From Gemmatimonadota bacterium (lineage in GTDB: Bacteria > Gemmatimonadota > Gemmatimonadetes > Gemmatimonadales > GWC2-71-9): a DNA stretch of 34,580 bases. Location: positions 1-34,580 of the forward strand of contig JANYKV010000192.1 of assembly GCA_025358055.1 (NCBI GenBank). The letters run 5' to 3'. How positions within the stretch are numbered: position 1 is the first letter of the stretch; every line of letters begins with the position of its first letter. Of the stretch, positions 1 through 9,839 are shown piece after piece. The notes under the pieces are model-generated. The model saw only the letters and a program-made list of their open reading frames with translations. It was not told the origin of the DNA and did not search any database. Both the position numbers and the translations under genes were made by a program.

Positions 1-3000
1 CTTTTCCAAATGGCTCCTAGTCCGACCTCCCACAGGCGCGTATTAAGCGACGGAATATCCTGGTCGAGCATTTCGCCGGCCCTTGCTTTGAGCAGAGACC
101 ACTGAGCATTCAGTTCCTTGAGCCGATCCACCGACGGCTGATTCACCCGCGGAATATCACTCTCCGTCTGGTTGATCAGAAACAAGTAATTCGCCGTAAA
201 CTTATTCGGGAAGTTCTCGACATCGTCGTACGCCTTTGATTTACGCTGGACCATGTCCTCATCCCACGCCTTCATCTTCTTTAGCAGCGCCTCGCTTTGT
301 TTTTTGACGGCGCTGAATTTATCGTCGGCGGGTAATGAACTCAGCAGCGACTCTAGCTGTTTCTGCTTTTCGTACAGGTTGTTAACCATGCGGTGCATCG
401 AGGTCAATTCGGTCTCCATCCCCAACATGGTCTGATGATACTCCACGTAGGTTGCGGCGCTGGTCGGGTAGAGCGGGTTGGCAAGGATCTCGGTCTCGGT
501 GGATACGTTCTGTCCACCCATCTTAACCGTGATACTGTATTTGCCCGGCGGAGCTTTATGTCCGGCGTAGTTACCCTCGATATACGCTACCGGCACGCCC
601 GGCATGGTGGCATAACGCATATCCCAGACAAACCGGTTCAGGCCCTTGGATTTTGGCAGCAGCGGATCTGGCTTGGGAGCGCCCTCGTATTTCGTGAGCT
701 TCTCATCAGCTTTTGACGAAAAGCCGCGCACGGCATTTCCGGCCGCGTCTTTGACCTCCATCGTAATGTCGTCTGTTTTTTTCAGCTCGGGCAATTGGTA
801 GTAGACAACCACTCCAGTGGAGGGATTTACGCCCCTGAGTCGGTTCGCTCCGGTAAACTCATCACTCGTTTCATCCAGTTCGCTGAATCCATTTACGAGG
901 TTAGTATTGTCGGGCCGGAAGATATTGAAAGCCGGCGCGTCCTTTTTGTACTGACGAACGACACTCACATCATCCAGAATCCAAAACGATCTTCCCGACG
1001 TGGAGGCGATCAGGTTTCCCTTGTGGATCCGGAGATCAGTTATTGGAGTAACGGGCAAATTCAATTGGAATGGCGACCAATCCCGGCCACCATTCAACGA
1101 CACGAACAGTCCGATTTCCGTACCCGCGAATAGAAGGTCCTTGCGCACCTCATCCTCGCGGACTACCCGCGTAAAGGCATTGGCCGGTAAGCGATTGTCG
1201 ATCTTGGTCCAGGAGTTTCCATAGTCCGTGGTTTTGTATAAGCCTGGGCTGTGGTCGTTGAATTTATATCGGGTGGTGGCGATATAGGCAGTTGCTTTGT
1301 CGTGAGGGGATACTTCAATGGCATTGATCAAACACTCCGCCAAGCCTTTCGGAGTTACGTTCGTCCAGTTAGCACCGCCATCTCGGGTTAAATAGACCAG
1401 TCCGTCGTCACTGCCGGTCCAGATCACCCCTTTTTCATGAGGTGACTCCATGATGTAACTCAGCGTTCCGTAATTTTCCGCACCGACCTCTTCGTTTGTG
1501 TAAGGCCCGCCGGCTCTGCCCTGTTTTTCCTTTTCGTTGCGGGTCAGGTCCGGTGAGACTTCCTTCCACGTCTTACCCAGATCGCTTGTCTTCAGCAAGT
1601 ATTGAGATCCGTGGTAATAAGTATTGGGTTCGTGTTTGCTCCAGATGATTGGAGCATTCCAGTTAAATCGATACTTAATGTCTTTCGCATCCATCCCCTC
1701 GTACTGGATGGGCGCAGCCATAATATTCGTGCCGGCCTGCGCTCTGACATCGAGGACGTCAATCGTTCCTTGATAGCTGTCGCCGAGAACGTATTTGGGA
1801 TCATTGGGATCAAATGCGAGGAAAGCACTCTCGCCCCCGGCAGAAGATGTCCAGCTTGCAGTGGTAATGCCACCGCTTCCCAACTCACGACTGGCAATAG
1901 AAACGGATGTATTGTCCTGTTGTCCTCCATAGATGCGATAGGGAAACTGATTGTCTACATTGATCCGATAGAACTGCGCCGTCGGCATGTTGAGTTGCGT
2001 GCTCCAACTTGCGCCCCCGTTGAAAGTAATCGCCGAGCCGCCATCGTTGGAGATGATAAAGTTGTTGGGGTGATCGGGGTTGATCCACAGATCATGAAAG
2101 TCACCGTGGGTGCCGGACAAGGTCTCCCACGTCTTGCCGCCGTCGGTCGAACGCAATGCAGGCGCGCTCATCACATAAATCGTATTGTCGTTCTTCGGGT
2201 CAACGAAGAGCTTGATGTAATACCAGGCTCGCTGCAGCAGGCGGTGGTCATTGGTGATCCGGCTCCACTTCTTGCCGGCGTCATTCGACACGAATAAGCC
2301 ACCGGTTTCCTTGTCAGAATCGCTTTCGATCAGGGCATAGACCTTGTCCGGATTCGAGCGGCTAACCGCGATCGACATCTTACCCATTTCTTCCGGTAGT
2401 CCTTCTTTCAGTTTGTCCCAGGTATCGCCTTCATCGGTGGATTTGTACAAACCGCTGCCCGGACCGCCGGAGATCACCTTCCAGGGAAGCCGGCCGTGTT
2501 CCCACATCGCCGCATAGAGTGTGCGCGGATTATTCATGTCCATGGAGAGGTCCGCGGTACCGGTCTTGTCGTCCACAAATAGGACGCTCTTCCAACTCAC
2601 TCCGCCGTCGACGGATTTATAGACACCGCGTTGCGGTGAGTGGCCGTAGAGGGCGCCCTGGGCCCCGACCAGAACGATGTTGGGGTTTTTGGGATCGATG
2701 ACGATGCGCGAAATGTGCTGAGTCAAGTCCAAGCCAATCTTCTTCCATGTTTTGCCTGCATCCGTCGGCTTGTACACGCCATCGCCCGGGTGAGTCATCA
2801 CACCGCGCACCGCGTGTTCTCCCATGCCCACATAAACGACATTCGGATCACTCTCGGCAACCGCGACGGCGCCGACGGATCCGGTTTTGAAATAGCCGTC
2901 GGAGACATTCCGCCAGGTGATTCCCATATCGTCTGTTTTCCAAAGACCGCCACCCGTGGTCCCCATATAGTATGTCCGTGCGTCGCCGACAACTCCGGTG

Positions 3001-3161
3001 CCGCAATTCGAACGACCACCACGGAAGGGGCCGATCGATCTCCATTTGACTGCTTTGAAGATGCCGTTGTAATCATCCGTAGCCGCGTTTTGGGGAGCTT
3101 GCGCGGACAGAGGGCTCACCAGGAAGCAGCAAACAAATATCGACAGCAGGTGTTTTGACAT
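1..3161 (-). CDS. Secreted sortilin/VPS10-like Asp-box propeller protein, 3' end beyond window
   Basis: The open frame runs from ATG at 3161 without a stop to the window edge (1053 codons seen). An AAGGA ribosome site lies about nine bases before the ATG, and residues 1-21 form a signal peptide ending in SAQ. At least nine Asp-box motifs (S/T-x-D-x-G-x-T-W type) are visible, such as [54 protein letters not shown] and KTTDYGNSW. This is the pattern of the large VPS10/sortilin-like 'glycosyl hydrolase BNR' proteins of Acidobacteria and Bacteroidetes, usually about 1050-1100 residues, so only a short tail should be missing. After the propeller come a beta-rich domain and a charged, probably helical region. 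Its substrate is unknown; it probably acts outside the cytoplasm. Hand GC counts of three 60-base lines gave 53, 48 and 40 percent, lower than the genes to the right, which suggests a different origin. Confidence 0.93.
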   Translation of the reverse strand, partial: MSKHLLSIFVCCFLVSPLSAQAPQNAATDDYNGIFKAVKWRSIGPFRGGRSNCGTGVVGDARTYYMGTTGGGLWKTDDMGITWRNVSDGYFKTGSVGAVAVAESDPNVVYVGMGEHAVRGVMTHPGDGVYKPTDAGKTWKKIGLDLTQHISRIVIDPKNPNIVLVGAQGALYGHSPQRGVYKSVDGGVSWKSVLFVDDKTGTADLSMDMNNPRTLYAAMWEHGRLPWKVISGGPGSGLYKSTDEGDTWDKLKEGLPEEMGKMSIAVSRSNPDKVYALIESDSDKETGGLFVSNDAGKKWSRITNDHRLLQRAWYYIKLFVDPKNDNTIYVMSAPALRSTDGGKTWETLSGTHGDFHDLWINPDHPNNFIISNDGGSAITFNGGASWSTQLNMPTAQFYRINVDNQFPYRIYGGQQDNTSVSIASRELGSGGITTASWTSSAGGESAFLAFDPNDPKYVLGDSYQGTIDVLDVRAQAGTNIMAAPIQYEGMDAKDIKYRFNWNAPIIWSKHEPNTYYHGSQYLLKTSDLGKTWKEVSPDLTRNEKEKQGRAGGPYTNEEVGAENYGTLSYIMESPHEKGVIWTGSDDGLVYLTRDGGANWTNVTPKGLAECLINAIEVSPHDKATAYIATTRYKFNDHSPGLYKTTDYGNSWTKIDNRLPANAFTRVVREDEVRKDLLFAGTEIGLFVSLNGGRDWSPFQLNLPVTPITDLRIHKGNLIASTSGRSFWILDDVSVVRQYKKDAPAFNIFRPDNTNLVNGFSELDETSDEFTGANRLRGVNPSTGVVVYYQLPELKKTDDITMEVKDAAGNAVRGFSSKADEKLTKYEGAPKPDPLLPKSKGLNRFVWDMRYATMPGVPVAYIEGNYAGHKAPPGKYSITVKMGGQNVSTETEILANPLYPTSAATYVEYHQTMLGMETELTSMHRMVNNLYEKQKQLESLLSSLPADDKFSAVKKQSEALLKKMKAWDEDMVQRKSKAYDDVENFPNKFTANYLFLINQTESDIPRVNQPSVDRLKELNAQWSLLKARAGEMLDQDIPSLNTRLWEVGLGAIWK

Positions 3162-3522
3162 GGAAAGAATCCTTACGAAATAAGAATTTGCCAGATAATG
3201 TCCGACTAGACGTTTTTAGGATCACTGATCCGAGCCGTCCCTCACGGTCGGGCAGGTGCCCCGCATACTCTCTACAATATTCTCCGCCGCCGTTCGTCTA
3301 CCGGGATGGCTGAATGAACTGGCGAGCCCACGCGTGACCGCCTCAGCGTGCAGTCGGTGCTCGAAGAGCGTCCGGGGCGCGGGGGAACGGATCCGGGTCG
3401 TGGTATAGTTGAGCACCGCCATCGACGGATTCCAACTCCGGTCGCCACGGTTCAACGGTCCGTCGGGCGACCTGTTCCCAATCGAGGATCAGATTGCCCT
3501 AGGGACCGGCTGCGGCTGGCGG
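3162..3522. other. Intergenic region, 361 bases, no gene recognised
   Basis: Open frames in this stretch have no recognisable domain or convincing ribosome site. The part nearest the sortilin-like gene (about 3162-3220) is AT-rich and should hold its promoter on the minus strand, but I see no clear -35/-10 pair. A 13-base palindrome lies at 3219-3231, right where base composition changes to GC-rich. The remainder, about 3232-3522, has the GC of the downstream genes. Confidence 0.5.
3219..3231. promoter_or_regulatory. Palindrome GGATCACTGATCC, possible operator
   Basis: GGATCA and TGATCC are exact reverse complements around a single C. It lies 58 bases before the ATG of the sortilin-like gene and could be a repressor site, or a scar at the edge of a transferred segment. 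On the minus strand the run following it is adenines, so it is not an intrinsic terminator. Function is inferred only from position and symmetry. Confidence 0.3.
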
Positions 3523-4143
3523 CTACGGCTTTGGCTCCGGAACCAGCGCCGGCGCCTCCTCGACGACGTGGTACGCGTAACCAGCGCACTTTAGGTCGGG
3601 GTTGGTTGGCGCAAACACGCCGAGCGGGTTCGCCTTGTAGAGCCACACGTGCAGATCATAGTGGCTCAACTCCATCGGGAGCAGGGGCGGATGCCCCATC
3701 ATGGGACCGTCGAACGGCCGGCCCCACAGATGCGGTCGCGATTTCACGCCCGTGGCCAGCGGCACGAACCACTCGGCCCCGACCAAACGGAGCTTCTGGC
3801 CGTCCGGCTCATAGAGGAGCACCTGAGGCTTGGCGGGATCAGGCACCGGGCCGATCGTCGCCCCGTTGAGGAAATGCACACCCATGGCGCCGGGCTTGTA
3901 GGGGACGTGGCCCGGAGCGCCGGGCTTGGCGATCTCAACACACCCCACGGTCGAGAAGTAACCGTCATGTACCGCCACATAAGGGTCCTCGTACTTCTTG
4001 AGCGCCGCCCGGACGCTCGAGAGGTCCGGCGTCGCGGGCTTGGCCTGAGCGCGGACGAGCTGAGTCTTCGGACCGATTGCCATGGTGGCGACGATCAGGA
4101 TAACGAACCCACGGTTGATGCGGCTGGAACGGTGTCCATCCAT
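3523..4143 (-). CDS. Exported protein of unknown function
   Basis: 206 residues. The ATG at 4143 is preceded by an AAGGA-type site about nine bases away. Residues about 10-35 form a hydrophobic export signal (VILIVATMAIG), probably cleaved near VRAQA. The mature part is rich in Gly, Pro and aromatic residues and includes the stretches GYFSTVGCVEI, YKPGAMGVHFLN, HYDLHVWLYKANP and FAPTNPDLKC. I have an impression of similar short secreted hypothetical proteins in environmental Gemmatimonadota and Acidobacteriota but cannot name a family. No catalytic motif stands out. It stands alone, 147 bases from the next gene upstream, and its codon use fits the region. Confidence 0.8.
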   Translation of the reverse strand: MDGHRSSRINRGFVILIVATMAIGPKTQLVRAQAKPATPDLSSVRAALKKYEDPYVAVHDGYFSTVGCVEIAKPGAPGHVPYKPGAMGVHFLNGATIGPVPDPAKPQVLLYEPDGQKLRLVGAEWFVPLATGVKSRPHLWGRPFDGPMMGHPPLLPMELSHYDLHVWLYKANPLGVFAPTNPDLKCAGYAYHVVEEAPALVPEPKP

Positions 4144-4290
4144 ATTGCTGGTCCTTTCGATTGAACATGAGATTCCTGCGATCGGCGCAACCCCGCTTGA
4201 TGCGAGCGTTGCCTGTCAGCACGTTCATTTCCCGTATCCCATTTGATTCATAGTTGCCCCGATTATTGAGCTAACCAGCCTCGGCGAACT

Positions 4291-4641
4291 CTAGATCTGC
4301 GGGCCCACTCGAGGCGTTTCTGGTTTCTGCGCCAGCAGCCGTTCGGCGAAGTCCAGTCGCTCCTGCGTCTCGCTTAGCTCCTGCTGCATCTTGCTCACCT
4401 CGCCTTCAAGCGCTTCGAGCCTGCTCATCTCGACCTCGAGCCCTTCGAGCCGAGCCTCCAGCTCGCTCACGGCGGGGCCCCGCCGCAGGCGGTGGGCCCA
4501 AAACCCGAACGCCAGCGCGAGCACTGCGTGAGTCGCGCCATGCAACGGCTGAGCTGGCCCAGCCGTGAACCCGATTGCGATGAAGTTGACGACGCTCAGC
4601 ACGACGGCGATCGGGTACCAAATCGTGGGCTTGAAGGCCAT
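4291..4641 (-). CDS. Small membrane protein with C-terminal coiled coil
   Basis: 116 residues with CAGGAG six bases before the ATG. Two hydrophobic helices are visible, at about residues 8-28 (WYPIAVVLSVVNFIAIGFTA) and 36-52, the second containing GATHAVLALAFGFWAHRLR. From about residue 58 to 106 there is a strongly heptad-like stretch rich in Glu, Leu, Met and Arg, which predicts a cytoplasmic coiled coil. The layout resembles small envelope or stress proteins that multimerise at the membrane, but I do not recognise the family. It is 83 bases downstream of the serine hydrolase gene and could be co-transcribed with it. Confidence 0.75.
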   Translation of the reverse strand: MAFKPTIWYPIAVVLSVVNFIAIGFTAGPAQPLHGATHAVLALAFGFWAHRLRRGPAVSELEARLEGLEVEMSRLEALEGEVSKMQQELSETQERLDFAERLLAQKPETPRVGPQI

Positions 4642-4724
4642 AGCGAACTCCTGTCGAGTCTGCCGAACGGATCGCGTTTAGAAAAAATCCTTCACGGGTT
4701 GAACGGATCACCCACTGGCCCCCG

Positions 4725-6032
4725 CTAGAAGAGCCCCGAATGCGCCAGCACTCGTGCGTACCGCTTCTGGAACTCACCGTCGGATGACACGTAGGCGATC
4801 ACAAGATCGCGGGACGGCGAGACGTACAGGCCCTGGCCGCGGAAGCCGGCCTTGAAGAAGTCGCCGTCCGGCCAGACTGCGTCCCACTGGTAGATGTTGT
4901 GATGGGCCGCCTCTACTCCATCGGTCGCGATGGCCTTGGACCCCGGGCCAGCGCGCTCGACCAGCTGTGGCCTGCCGCCCCGCAAAATGGTATCGAGGTA
5001 TCCCGCGGGCACCACGTCGGCCGCTCCGAGAGGCCGCGATCGCGTGAACAAGAGCCCGTAGCGCGCGATGTCCCGCAGCGTGGCCGAAATGCCACCGTGA
5101 GCGGCGGTGGCGCCGGTGCGGGGAGACGTAACGATCAGACCGTCCGCCTCCGCCCCCATGCGGCTCCAGATGCGCTCGCTGAGCACCGCGGCGTAGGGTT
5201 TCCGCGTGACGCTCTCGACCAACCACGCGAGCACGAAGGTATCCACCGACATGTACTCGAAGGCCTCGCCGCTCGGCCGTCGCCGCTTGATGGACGCCAC
5301 GATTTCCCGCGTGGAGCGCGCCGCCGCGGGGGTCCACTTGAGCAGGCCGAGGCTCGACTCATACTGGAACACCGCGAGCTCCGGCCGCTCCCAGGTGTTG
5401 GCCTCGTCGTTCTCCAGCGCGTCCATCCCGGAGGCCATGTCGAGAATGTCGATCACGCGAGTGCCCTGCCAGGCCGTCGACGCGAGCTCCGGGACGTACT
5501 GCTCGATGGGTGACTGCACTGCTACCCGCCTCTCGGCCGCGAGCTGGGCGACCAGGAGACCGGCGAAGGTCTTGGAGATAGACCACAAAAGATGGGTGTC
5601 GCTCCGGCGCATTCGGGGGTATCGCTCGTAGACGATCCTTCCGTGATGGACCACGATGAACCCGTCGGTTTCAGAGCGGGCGAGGAACGAATCGAGGGTG
5701 AGCTTCCCCAAGGCCGGCGTCTCCGCCACCACTCCCCCTACCTCCGACCGAGGGGCTTCCGGTAACCGCGTGATGGGGCCGCTGCGCCGGAGGAGGGCCT
5801 CCGGGAAGAACTCCGCCGTCCGGAGGAGGGTGTACCGTGCGTAGTCCTCGTCGGTCGTGACTTGCCAGTTCCCGAGGTCGAAGAGCTGGTGGAAAAACCG
5901 CGTCTGCTCGGCGGTATAACCGGCGGTCGGGTCGACCGTCCCGCGCGACGCTCCAGTTTGGGCCTCGAGGTTGCCCGCCAGAATCAGCGACAGCACGGCA
6001 AGGGCCATTGGGCGCGCTCGGGTCAGGATCAT
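4725..6032 (-). CDS. Secreted serine hydrolase, beta-lactamase class C / 6-aminohexanoate-dimer hydrolase-like
   Basis: 435 residues. An N-terminal signal peptide (about residues 1-25, ending in LEAQ) points to export. The nucleophile motif S-x-x-K is SISK at residues 151-154. The tyrosine motif appears as YMS at 260-262, where many family members have Y-x-N. The third motif region near the C-terminus is FRGQG instead of a classic KTG or HxG, as in NylB-type esterases and amidases. These enzymes hydrolyse esters or small amides; the substrate here cannot be told. The start is three bases past the stop of the upstream aminotransferase gene, so the two are almost certainly one operon with coupled translation. 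No lesion is seen. Confidence 0.88.
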   Translation of the reverse strand: MILTRARPMALAVLSLILAGNLEAQTGASRGTVDPTAGYTAEQTRFFHQLFDLGNWQVTTDEDYARYTLLRTAEFFPEALLRRSGPITRLPEAPRSEVGGVVAETPALGKLTLDSFLARSETDGFIVVHHGRIVYERYPRMRRSDTHLLWSISKTFAGLLVAQLAAERRVAVQSPIEQYVPELASTAWQGTRVIDILDMASGMDALENDEANTWERPELAVFQYESSLGLLKWTPAAARSTREIVASIKRRRPSGEAFEYMSVDTFVLAWLVESVTRKPYAAVLSERIWSRMGAEADGLIVTSPRTGATAAHGGISATLRDIARYGLLFTRSRPLGAADVVPAGYLDTILRGGRPQLVERAGPGSKAIATDGVEAAHHNIYQWDAVWPDGDFFKAGFRGQGLYVSPSRDLVIAYVSSDGEFQKRYARVLAHSGLF

Positions 6033-6035
6033 GGG

Positions 6036-7250
6036 CTAGACCAGCCTCTGGGTTATGGCAAGGAGGCGATCGACCTCATCGGTGTTGTTGAACAGTGCCG
6101 CAGACGCACGCACATGGTCTTCGCGCACAGTGACGTCCACTTTCGCGGCCTCGAACGCCGCCCGCACGTCCGCGGTCGGTTTGGTGAAGTAGAAGCTCAC
6201 CACCGCGGAGCGGTTCCCGGGCGGGGTGTAGAGCCGGTAGCCCTGCCGGAGGAGGCCGTCCTGCATCCGCCGCCCGAGGGCCACTACGTGCTCCTCGATG
6301 CGTCCCACGCCAACGCGCTCCAGATATGCGAGCCCCGCCCCCAACTGGTGTACTTCGGCAAAGGGGAGGGTCGCGTACTCGTATCGTTTAGCCGTGGTCT
6401 CCAACTCGAAGCGGTAGTCGGGCAGGTCCTTGGAGACCTGAAAGACGCCAAAGTGGTCCATTGGGATGCGATCGAGCAATTCGCGCTTGATATAGAAGGG
6501 CGCCAGCCCGAAGCCGCCCAGCAGCCACTTGTAGGTCCCACAGCAAAGAAAATCCACGTCGGCGGCCCGCACGTCCACCGGCAACATCCCCACCGCCTGG
6601 ATTGCGTCGGTATGGAGCAGCGCGCCACGGGCATGCGCGATGTCGGCGATCGCGCCCATTTCGTGGCGGAAGCCGTTTAGGTGCGACACCCAGGCGATCG
6701 AGACCAGCCGAGTGCGGCGATCGACGACCGGCTCGAAGTCACTTGCTGGCACGGCGCCGTCCCGATGCCTCACGATCCTGAGCTCGATACCCCGCCTCTT
6801 CTCCAGCTCACGGTAGACCACGAAGGCACCCTCGTAGCTCAGCTCATCGATGACCACGTTGTCGCCCGGCGCCATGGGAACCGTGTTGGCCACCAGGTTC
6901 TCGCCCTCGGTTGTTCCGTAGACAAATCCGATCTCCTCGGGCGAAGCGTTCACTAGCCGGGCGAATTGCACCCGCACCTTTTCCACCTTGGCGAACAGCG
7001 CGCCCACGGTCAGCGGCTGTGACTTGCTCTCCAGAAAGGCCTGGCCGGCCGCGATCGACTGGCGCGGGCTCGGCGTGATATACGCCGAGTTGAGGTATGT
7101 GCGACTGGAGGCGACGGGAAAGTCGCCGCGGACGCCCAACGGATCGTCTCCGGGGGGGTCCGTGATTGCTCCGGCTCGGGACGGGGTGATGGCTGTGGTC
7201 GCCGCGAGTGCTGCGGTGGCGGCCAGAAATTCGCGTCGGTCGATGGACAT
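6036..7250 (-). CDS. Tat-exported class V aminotransferase (cysteine desulfurase / isopenicillin N epimerase-like fold)
   Basis: I start it at ATG 7250 rather than further upstream, because this gives MSIDRREFLAATAALAATTA, a twin-arginine signal peptide. The resulting protein has 404 residues. The PLP-binding lysine is K241 in GTYKWLLGG. The ring-nitrogen aspartate is in LLHTDAIQAVG (D215) with Q218 next to it. WVSHLNGFRHEMGAI is the usual phosphate-side motif. These features identify a fold-type I, class V enzyme. The Tat signal predicts that it folds with PLP in the cytoplasm and is then exported. It lies directly before the secreted serine hydrolase, so both products may act on the same extracytoplasmic compound. 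Which reaction it performs (desulfurase, lyase or epimerase) cannot be read from sequence. Confidence 0.88.
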   Translation of the reverse strand: MSIDRREFLAATAALAATTAITPSRAGAITDPPGDDPLGVRGDFPVASSRTYLNSAYITPSPRQSIAAGQAFLESKSQPLTVGALFAKVEKVRVQFARLVNASPEEIGFVYGTTEGENLVANTVPMAPGDNVVIDELSYEGAFVVYRELEKRRGIELRIVRHRDGAVPASDFEPVVDRRTRLVSIAWVSHLNGFRHEMGAIADIAHARGALLHTDAIQAVGMLPVDVRAADVDFLCCGTYKWLLGGFGLAPFYIKRELLDRIPMDHFGVFQVSKDLPDYRFELETTAKRYEYATLPFAEVHQLGAGLAYLERVGVGRIEEHVVALGRRMQDGLLRQGYRLYTPPGNRSAVVSFYFTKPTADVRAAFEAAKVDVTVREDHVRASAALFNNTDEVDRLLAITQRLV

Positions 7251-7466
7251 GGGTGTCGTTCTCCGGGTGCGTTCGCTGATCGGGCTCACCGACCGCGGGA
7301 TGGGGCCAATGCCTTCGCTCGACTCATAGGCGCCCCACCTGCTTGGAATCCGGTTGCGGAGATCTGGCACGTGCGGCAGTGATCACCGGCTCGGAACCTA
7401 TATTGAGGGCGGCCCCGATGCGGCGGACATCGAGGCGGTCTGGAGCGGCGTCCGCTACCGCCACCC

Positions 7467-8684
7467 TCAGTACTCGCCATACCGGCCCTTCACCGATTCC
7501 AGCAGCTTCCGGGTATCGTATCCGACGCCGTCCTTGAACACGATGTCGACGTTCTCGATATCCGCGATGCGCGTGGCCGGATCACCTTTCATCACCACGA
7601 GGTCCGCGTTCTTCCCAACCGCGATCGAGCCGACCTGCTCCTGTCGGCCAAGGAAGATGGCACCGTTCAGCGTCGCGATGCGGATTGCCTGGACCGGCGT
7701 GAACCCGGCCTCCACCAGCAACTCGATCTCGCGTTGATCGCCAAAGCCAGGAAGCAGGCCGCCGATGCCAACCGGATCCGGTCCTGCGAGCAAGAGCCCG
7801 CCCGCCGCGACGAAGGCGCGTTCCAGGTCCATGTTCCTCTGGAGCAGGAGGGCGGCGTTGCTCTGCGGCGATCTGGGTCGATCGCGCCAGTAGCCGTATG
7901 CTTCGCGCAGAAACGGTGCCATCGCCTCCAGCACCGCAGGCCGCAACGGAGGCGCACCGCCCACTGACTCGCGCGCCACCGTGGAGGCGAGACCCGGCAG
8001 TGTCGACGTGATGGCGACATGATTCCTGACGAGTGTTGCGATCAGCCGATTCGCCTCGCCACTGCCTGGGCTCATGTGGAGGAGCGTGTAGTCGCCTTGG
8101 GCTTCGCTGCAGCTATCGGGCTTCTTGCCGGGGTCCAGCGCGGTATTCGCGAAGAATCCGTGCTCGAGATTGTCGATCCCGATCTCGATTGCTTCGTCAT
8201 AGGTGACGGAGCACAGGTGACCCGTGACCTTCAAGCCGCGCCGATGAGCTTCCTGGACCGCCGCGCGCAACTCATCACGCGTGATATGCGTGTAGGCCTT
8301 GAACGAGGTCACGCCGCGATCCGCCCAAAAGGCCACGGTCTGGCGTGCATCCTCCGGTCCGGCGAGCTCGCGCACCTGGAGGATTGGATTGCCCGGCCCA
8401 TCGAGAAAGGGACCAGTGACGTCCAGATGTGGGCTGGGGAAAGTACCCGCCTCGATGGCGATGTTCTGATCGGGGATCGGCGCGGCTCCACTGCCATCGA
8501 TGATCTGGACGTGTTCAAGGATGACTTTCGGCGTACTGACACGCAGGTACTTCCGCACCTCCGGCCCGAGAGATTCCACGCGCTGGGCAAGGGCACCCTC
8601 GGAGTACGCCAACGCTGCCAGACAGAGAGAAGGAAGCCAGCGGCACGGCCGGCGTCTGCCGTTGCGAATTGCCGTGATTGCCAT
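7467..8684 (-). CDS. Secreted amidohydrolase with internal in-frame deletion removing the HxH metal site
   Basis: 405 residues with GAGGAG six bases before the ATG and a signal peptide ending near EGALAQ. It belongs to the amidohydrolase superfamily (imidazolonepropionase/prolidase-like secreted members, usually 480-500 residues). Visible metal and catalytic elements are the lysine in SFKAYT, histidines in KVTGHLCS and NLEHGFF, and the aspartate in LLAGPDPVG; the C-terminal IAVGKNADLVVMKGDP strand is normal. After DGSGAAPIPDQNIAIEAG the text jumps directly to TFPSPHLDVTGPFLDG. Family members have about 90-100 further residues between these two stretches, including the LPGLxDxHxH beta-strand that holds two metal ligands. 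The deletion is in frame at about 8440. The product is probably inactive unless it works without that site. It is transcribed away from the streptogramin-lyase-like gene. Confidence 0.85.
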   Translation of the reverse strand: MAITAIRNGRRRPCRWLPSLCLAALAYSEGALAQRVESLGPEVRKYLRVSTPKVILEHVQIIDGSGAAPIPDQNIAIEAGTFPSPHLDVTGPFLDGPGNPILQVRELAGPEDARQTVAFWADRGVTSFKAYTHITRDELRAAVQEAHRRGLKVTGHLCSVTYDEAIEIGIDNLEHGFFANTALDPGKKPDSCSEAQGDYTLLHMSPGSGEANRLIATLVRNHVAITSTLPGLASTVARESVGGAPPLRPAVLEAMAPFLREAYGYWRDRPRSPQSNAALLLQRNMDLERAFVAAGGLLLAGPDPVGIGGLLPGFGDQREIELLVEAGFTPVQAIRIATLNGAIFLGRQEQVGSIAVGKNADLVVMKGDPATRIADIENVDIVFKDGVGYDTRKLLESVKGRYGEY

Positions 8685-8842
8685 GGCCTCTCCTCAAATT
8701 CTCGTGTTTTCGCCTGCTGTCGCACGCGACCCGGCAACTTACCGGATCGCGCTTGGTCTTGCTAGTTTCTCCGCCTCGGATGCGCACGAAAGAACGCTCA
8801 CGAGTAACTTCCTATGCTTCATCCCTTCGCTTCGAGGTTCCC

Positions 8843-9838
8843 ATGATCGGCTTGATCGTCGGCCTGGCGGCCGCCTCCGTGGTCCCACATCGCACCGTCA
8901 AGCACCCAGCGCCATCCCGACCCGCGCGCCCGCCAGCTATCACCGAGTACGTCATCCCGCGGACCGGTGCCTTTCCCCACGATCCCGCTGTCGGGGCCGA
9001 CGGCGTGGTCTGGTACACCGATCAGACCAATAGCTTCATCGGCCGACTTGATCCTGCGACCGGCAAGATCACGGACATTCCAACCCCGACGCCGCGATCA
9101 GGTCCGCACGGCATTGAGGTCGGACCGGACGGCATGGTGTGGTACACCGCACAGGCGGTGGGCAAATTGGGACGTCTGGACCCGGCGACCAACCAGATCA
9201 CCGAGTTTCCGCTTCCTTCAGCAACCCGGAATCCCCACACCCCGATCGTGTGGCACGGGACGATCTGGTTCACTGACGCCAACAACAACACTTACGGCCG
9301 GTTGGACCCGAAAACCGGGAAGGTCCGGACCTTCGAGTCGCTTACGCCAAAGTCGATCCCATACGGCATGCGCGGCGCGCCCGATGGGTCGGTCTGGATC
9401 GCTTTCCTTGGGACCAACAAGCTCGGCCGGGTCGATACCACGACTGGCGCCATTCGCGAATACGTCATTCCGGACCCCGGCGCCCGTCCCCGGCGCCTCC
9501 AAGTGGCGGCGAACGGCATCGTTTGGTACACCGACTACGAGCGCGGGTTCCTCGGAGCCCTCGACCCCAAGACCGGGACGTTCAAGGAGTGGAAATCGGT
9601 TTCGGCCGGCGCCGGGCCTTACGGAATCGCGATTGGCGCCGACGGCCGGATCTGGTACAACGAAGCCCAGTCAAGCCAGATGATCGCCTTCGATCCGAAA
9701 ACCGAACGCATGGAAACGGTACCGCTCCCGACCAAGGGCGCTATCGTCCGCCATATGGTGAGTGACCCCAACCGAGGTCAGATCTGGCTGGCACTGAGCG
9801 GCACCGGTCGAATCGGGAGGCTGGACCTCGGTAGGTAG
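8843..9838 (+). CDS. Streptogramin lyase (Vgb)-like beta-propeller protein
   Basis: 331 residues starting at ATG 8843, chosen for the GAGG site six bases upstream and the hydrophobic start MIGLIVGLAAASVV, a likely export signal. The rest is a series of about 42-residue blades with a repeated pattern: GPHGIEVGPDGMVWYT, then GKLGRLDPATNQITEF, seen about six times. This is the pattern of virginiamycin B lyase and its many environmental homologues. The true lyase linearises streptogramin B; most environmental members with export signals are not proven resistance enzymes, so I call only the fold. Its stop is one base from the stop of the convergent methyltransferase gene. Confidence 0.85.
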   Translation: MIGLIVGLAAASVVPHRTVKHPAPSRPARPPAITEYVIPRTGAFPHDPAVGADGVVWYTDQTNSFIGRLDPATGKITDIPTPTPRSGPHGIEVGPDGMVWYTAQAVGKLGRLDPATNQITEFPLPSATRNPHTPIVWHGTIWFTDANNNTYGRLDPKTGKVRTFESLTPKSIPYGMRGAPDGSVWIAFLGTNKLGRVDTTTGAIREYVIPDPGARPRRLQVAANGIVWYTDYERGFLGALDPKTGTFKEWKSVSAGAGPYGIAIGADGRIWYNEAQSSQMIAFDPKTERMETVPLPTKGAIVRHMVSDPNRGQIWLALSGTGRIGRLDLGR

Positions 9839-9839
9839 A

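Noticed and set aside
5862-6680. A long plus-strand open frame (272 codons) opposite the aminotransferase gene
   Set aside because: It is the antisense of a clearly identified PLP enzyme, is rich in Arg/His/Gly without any domain, and crosses the start and stop of two real genes. Such frames are common in GC-rich DNA.
8685-8842. Promoter for the streptogramin-lyase-like gene (TATGCT at 8813-8818)
   Set aside because: No -35 element at the right distance; a single weak hexamer is not enough.
8843-9838. Calling the propeller a streptogramin resistance gene (vgb)
   Set aside because: The fold and repeats fit, but the export signal and the wide spread of such propellers make the resistance function unproven; no gene symbol was given.
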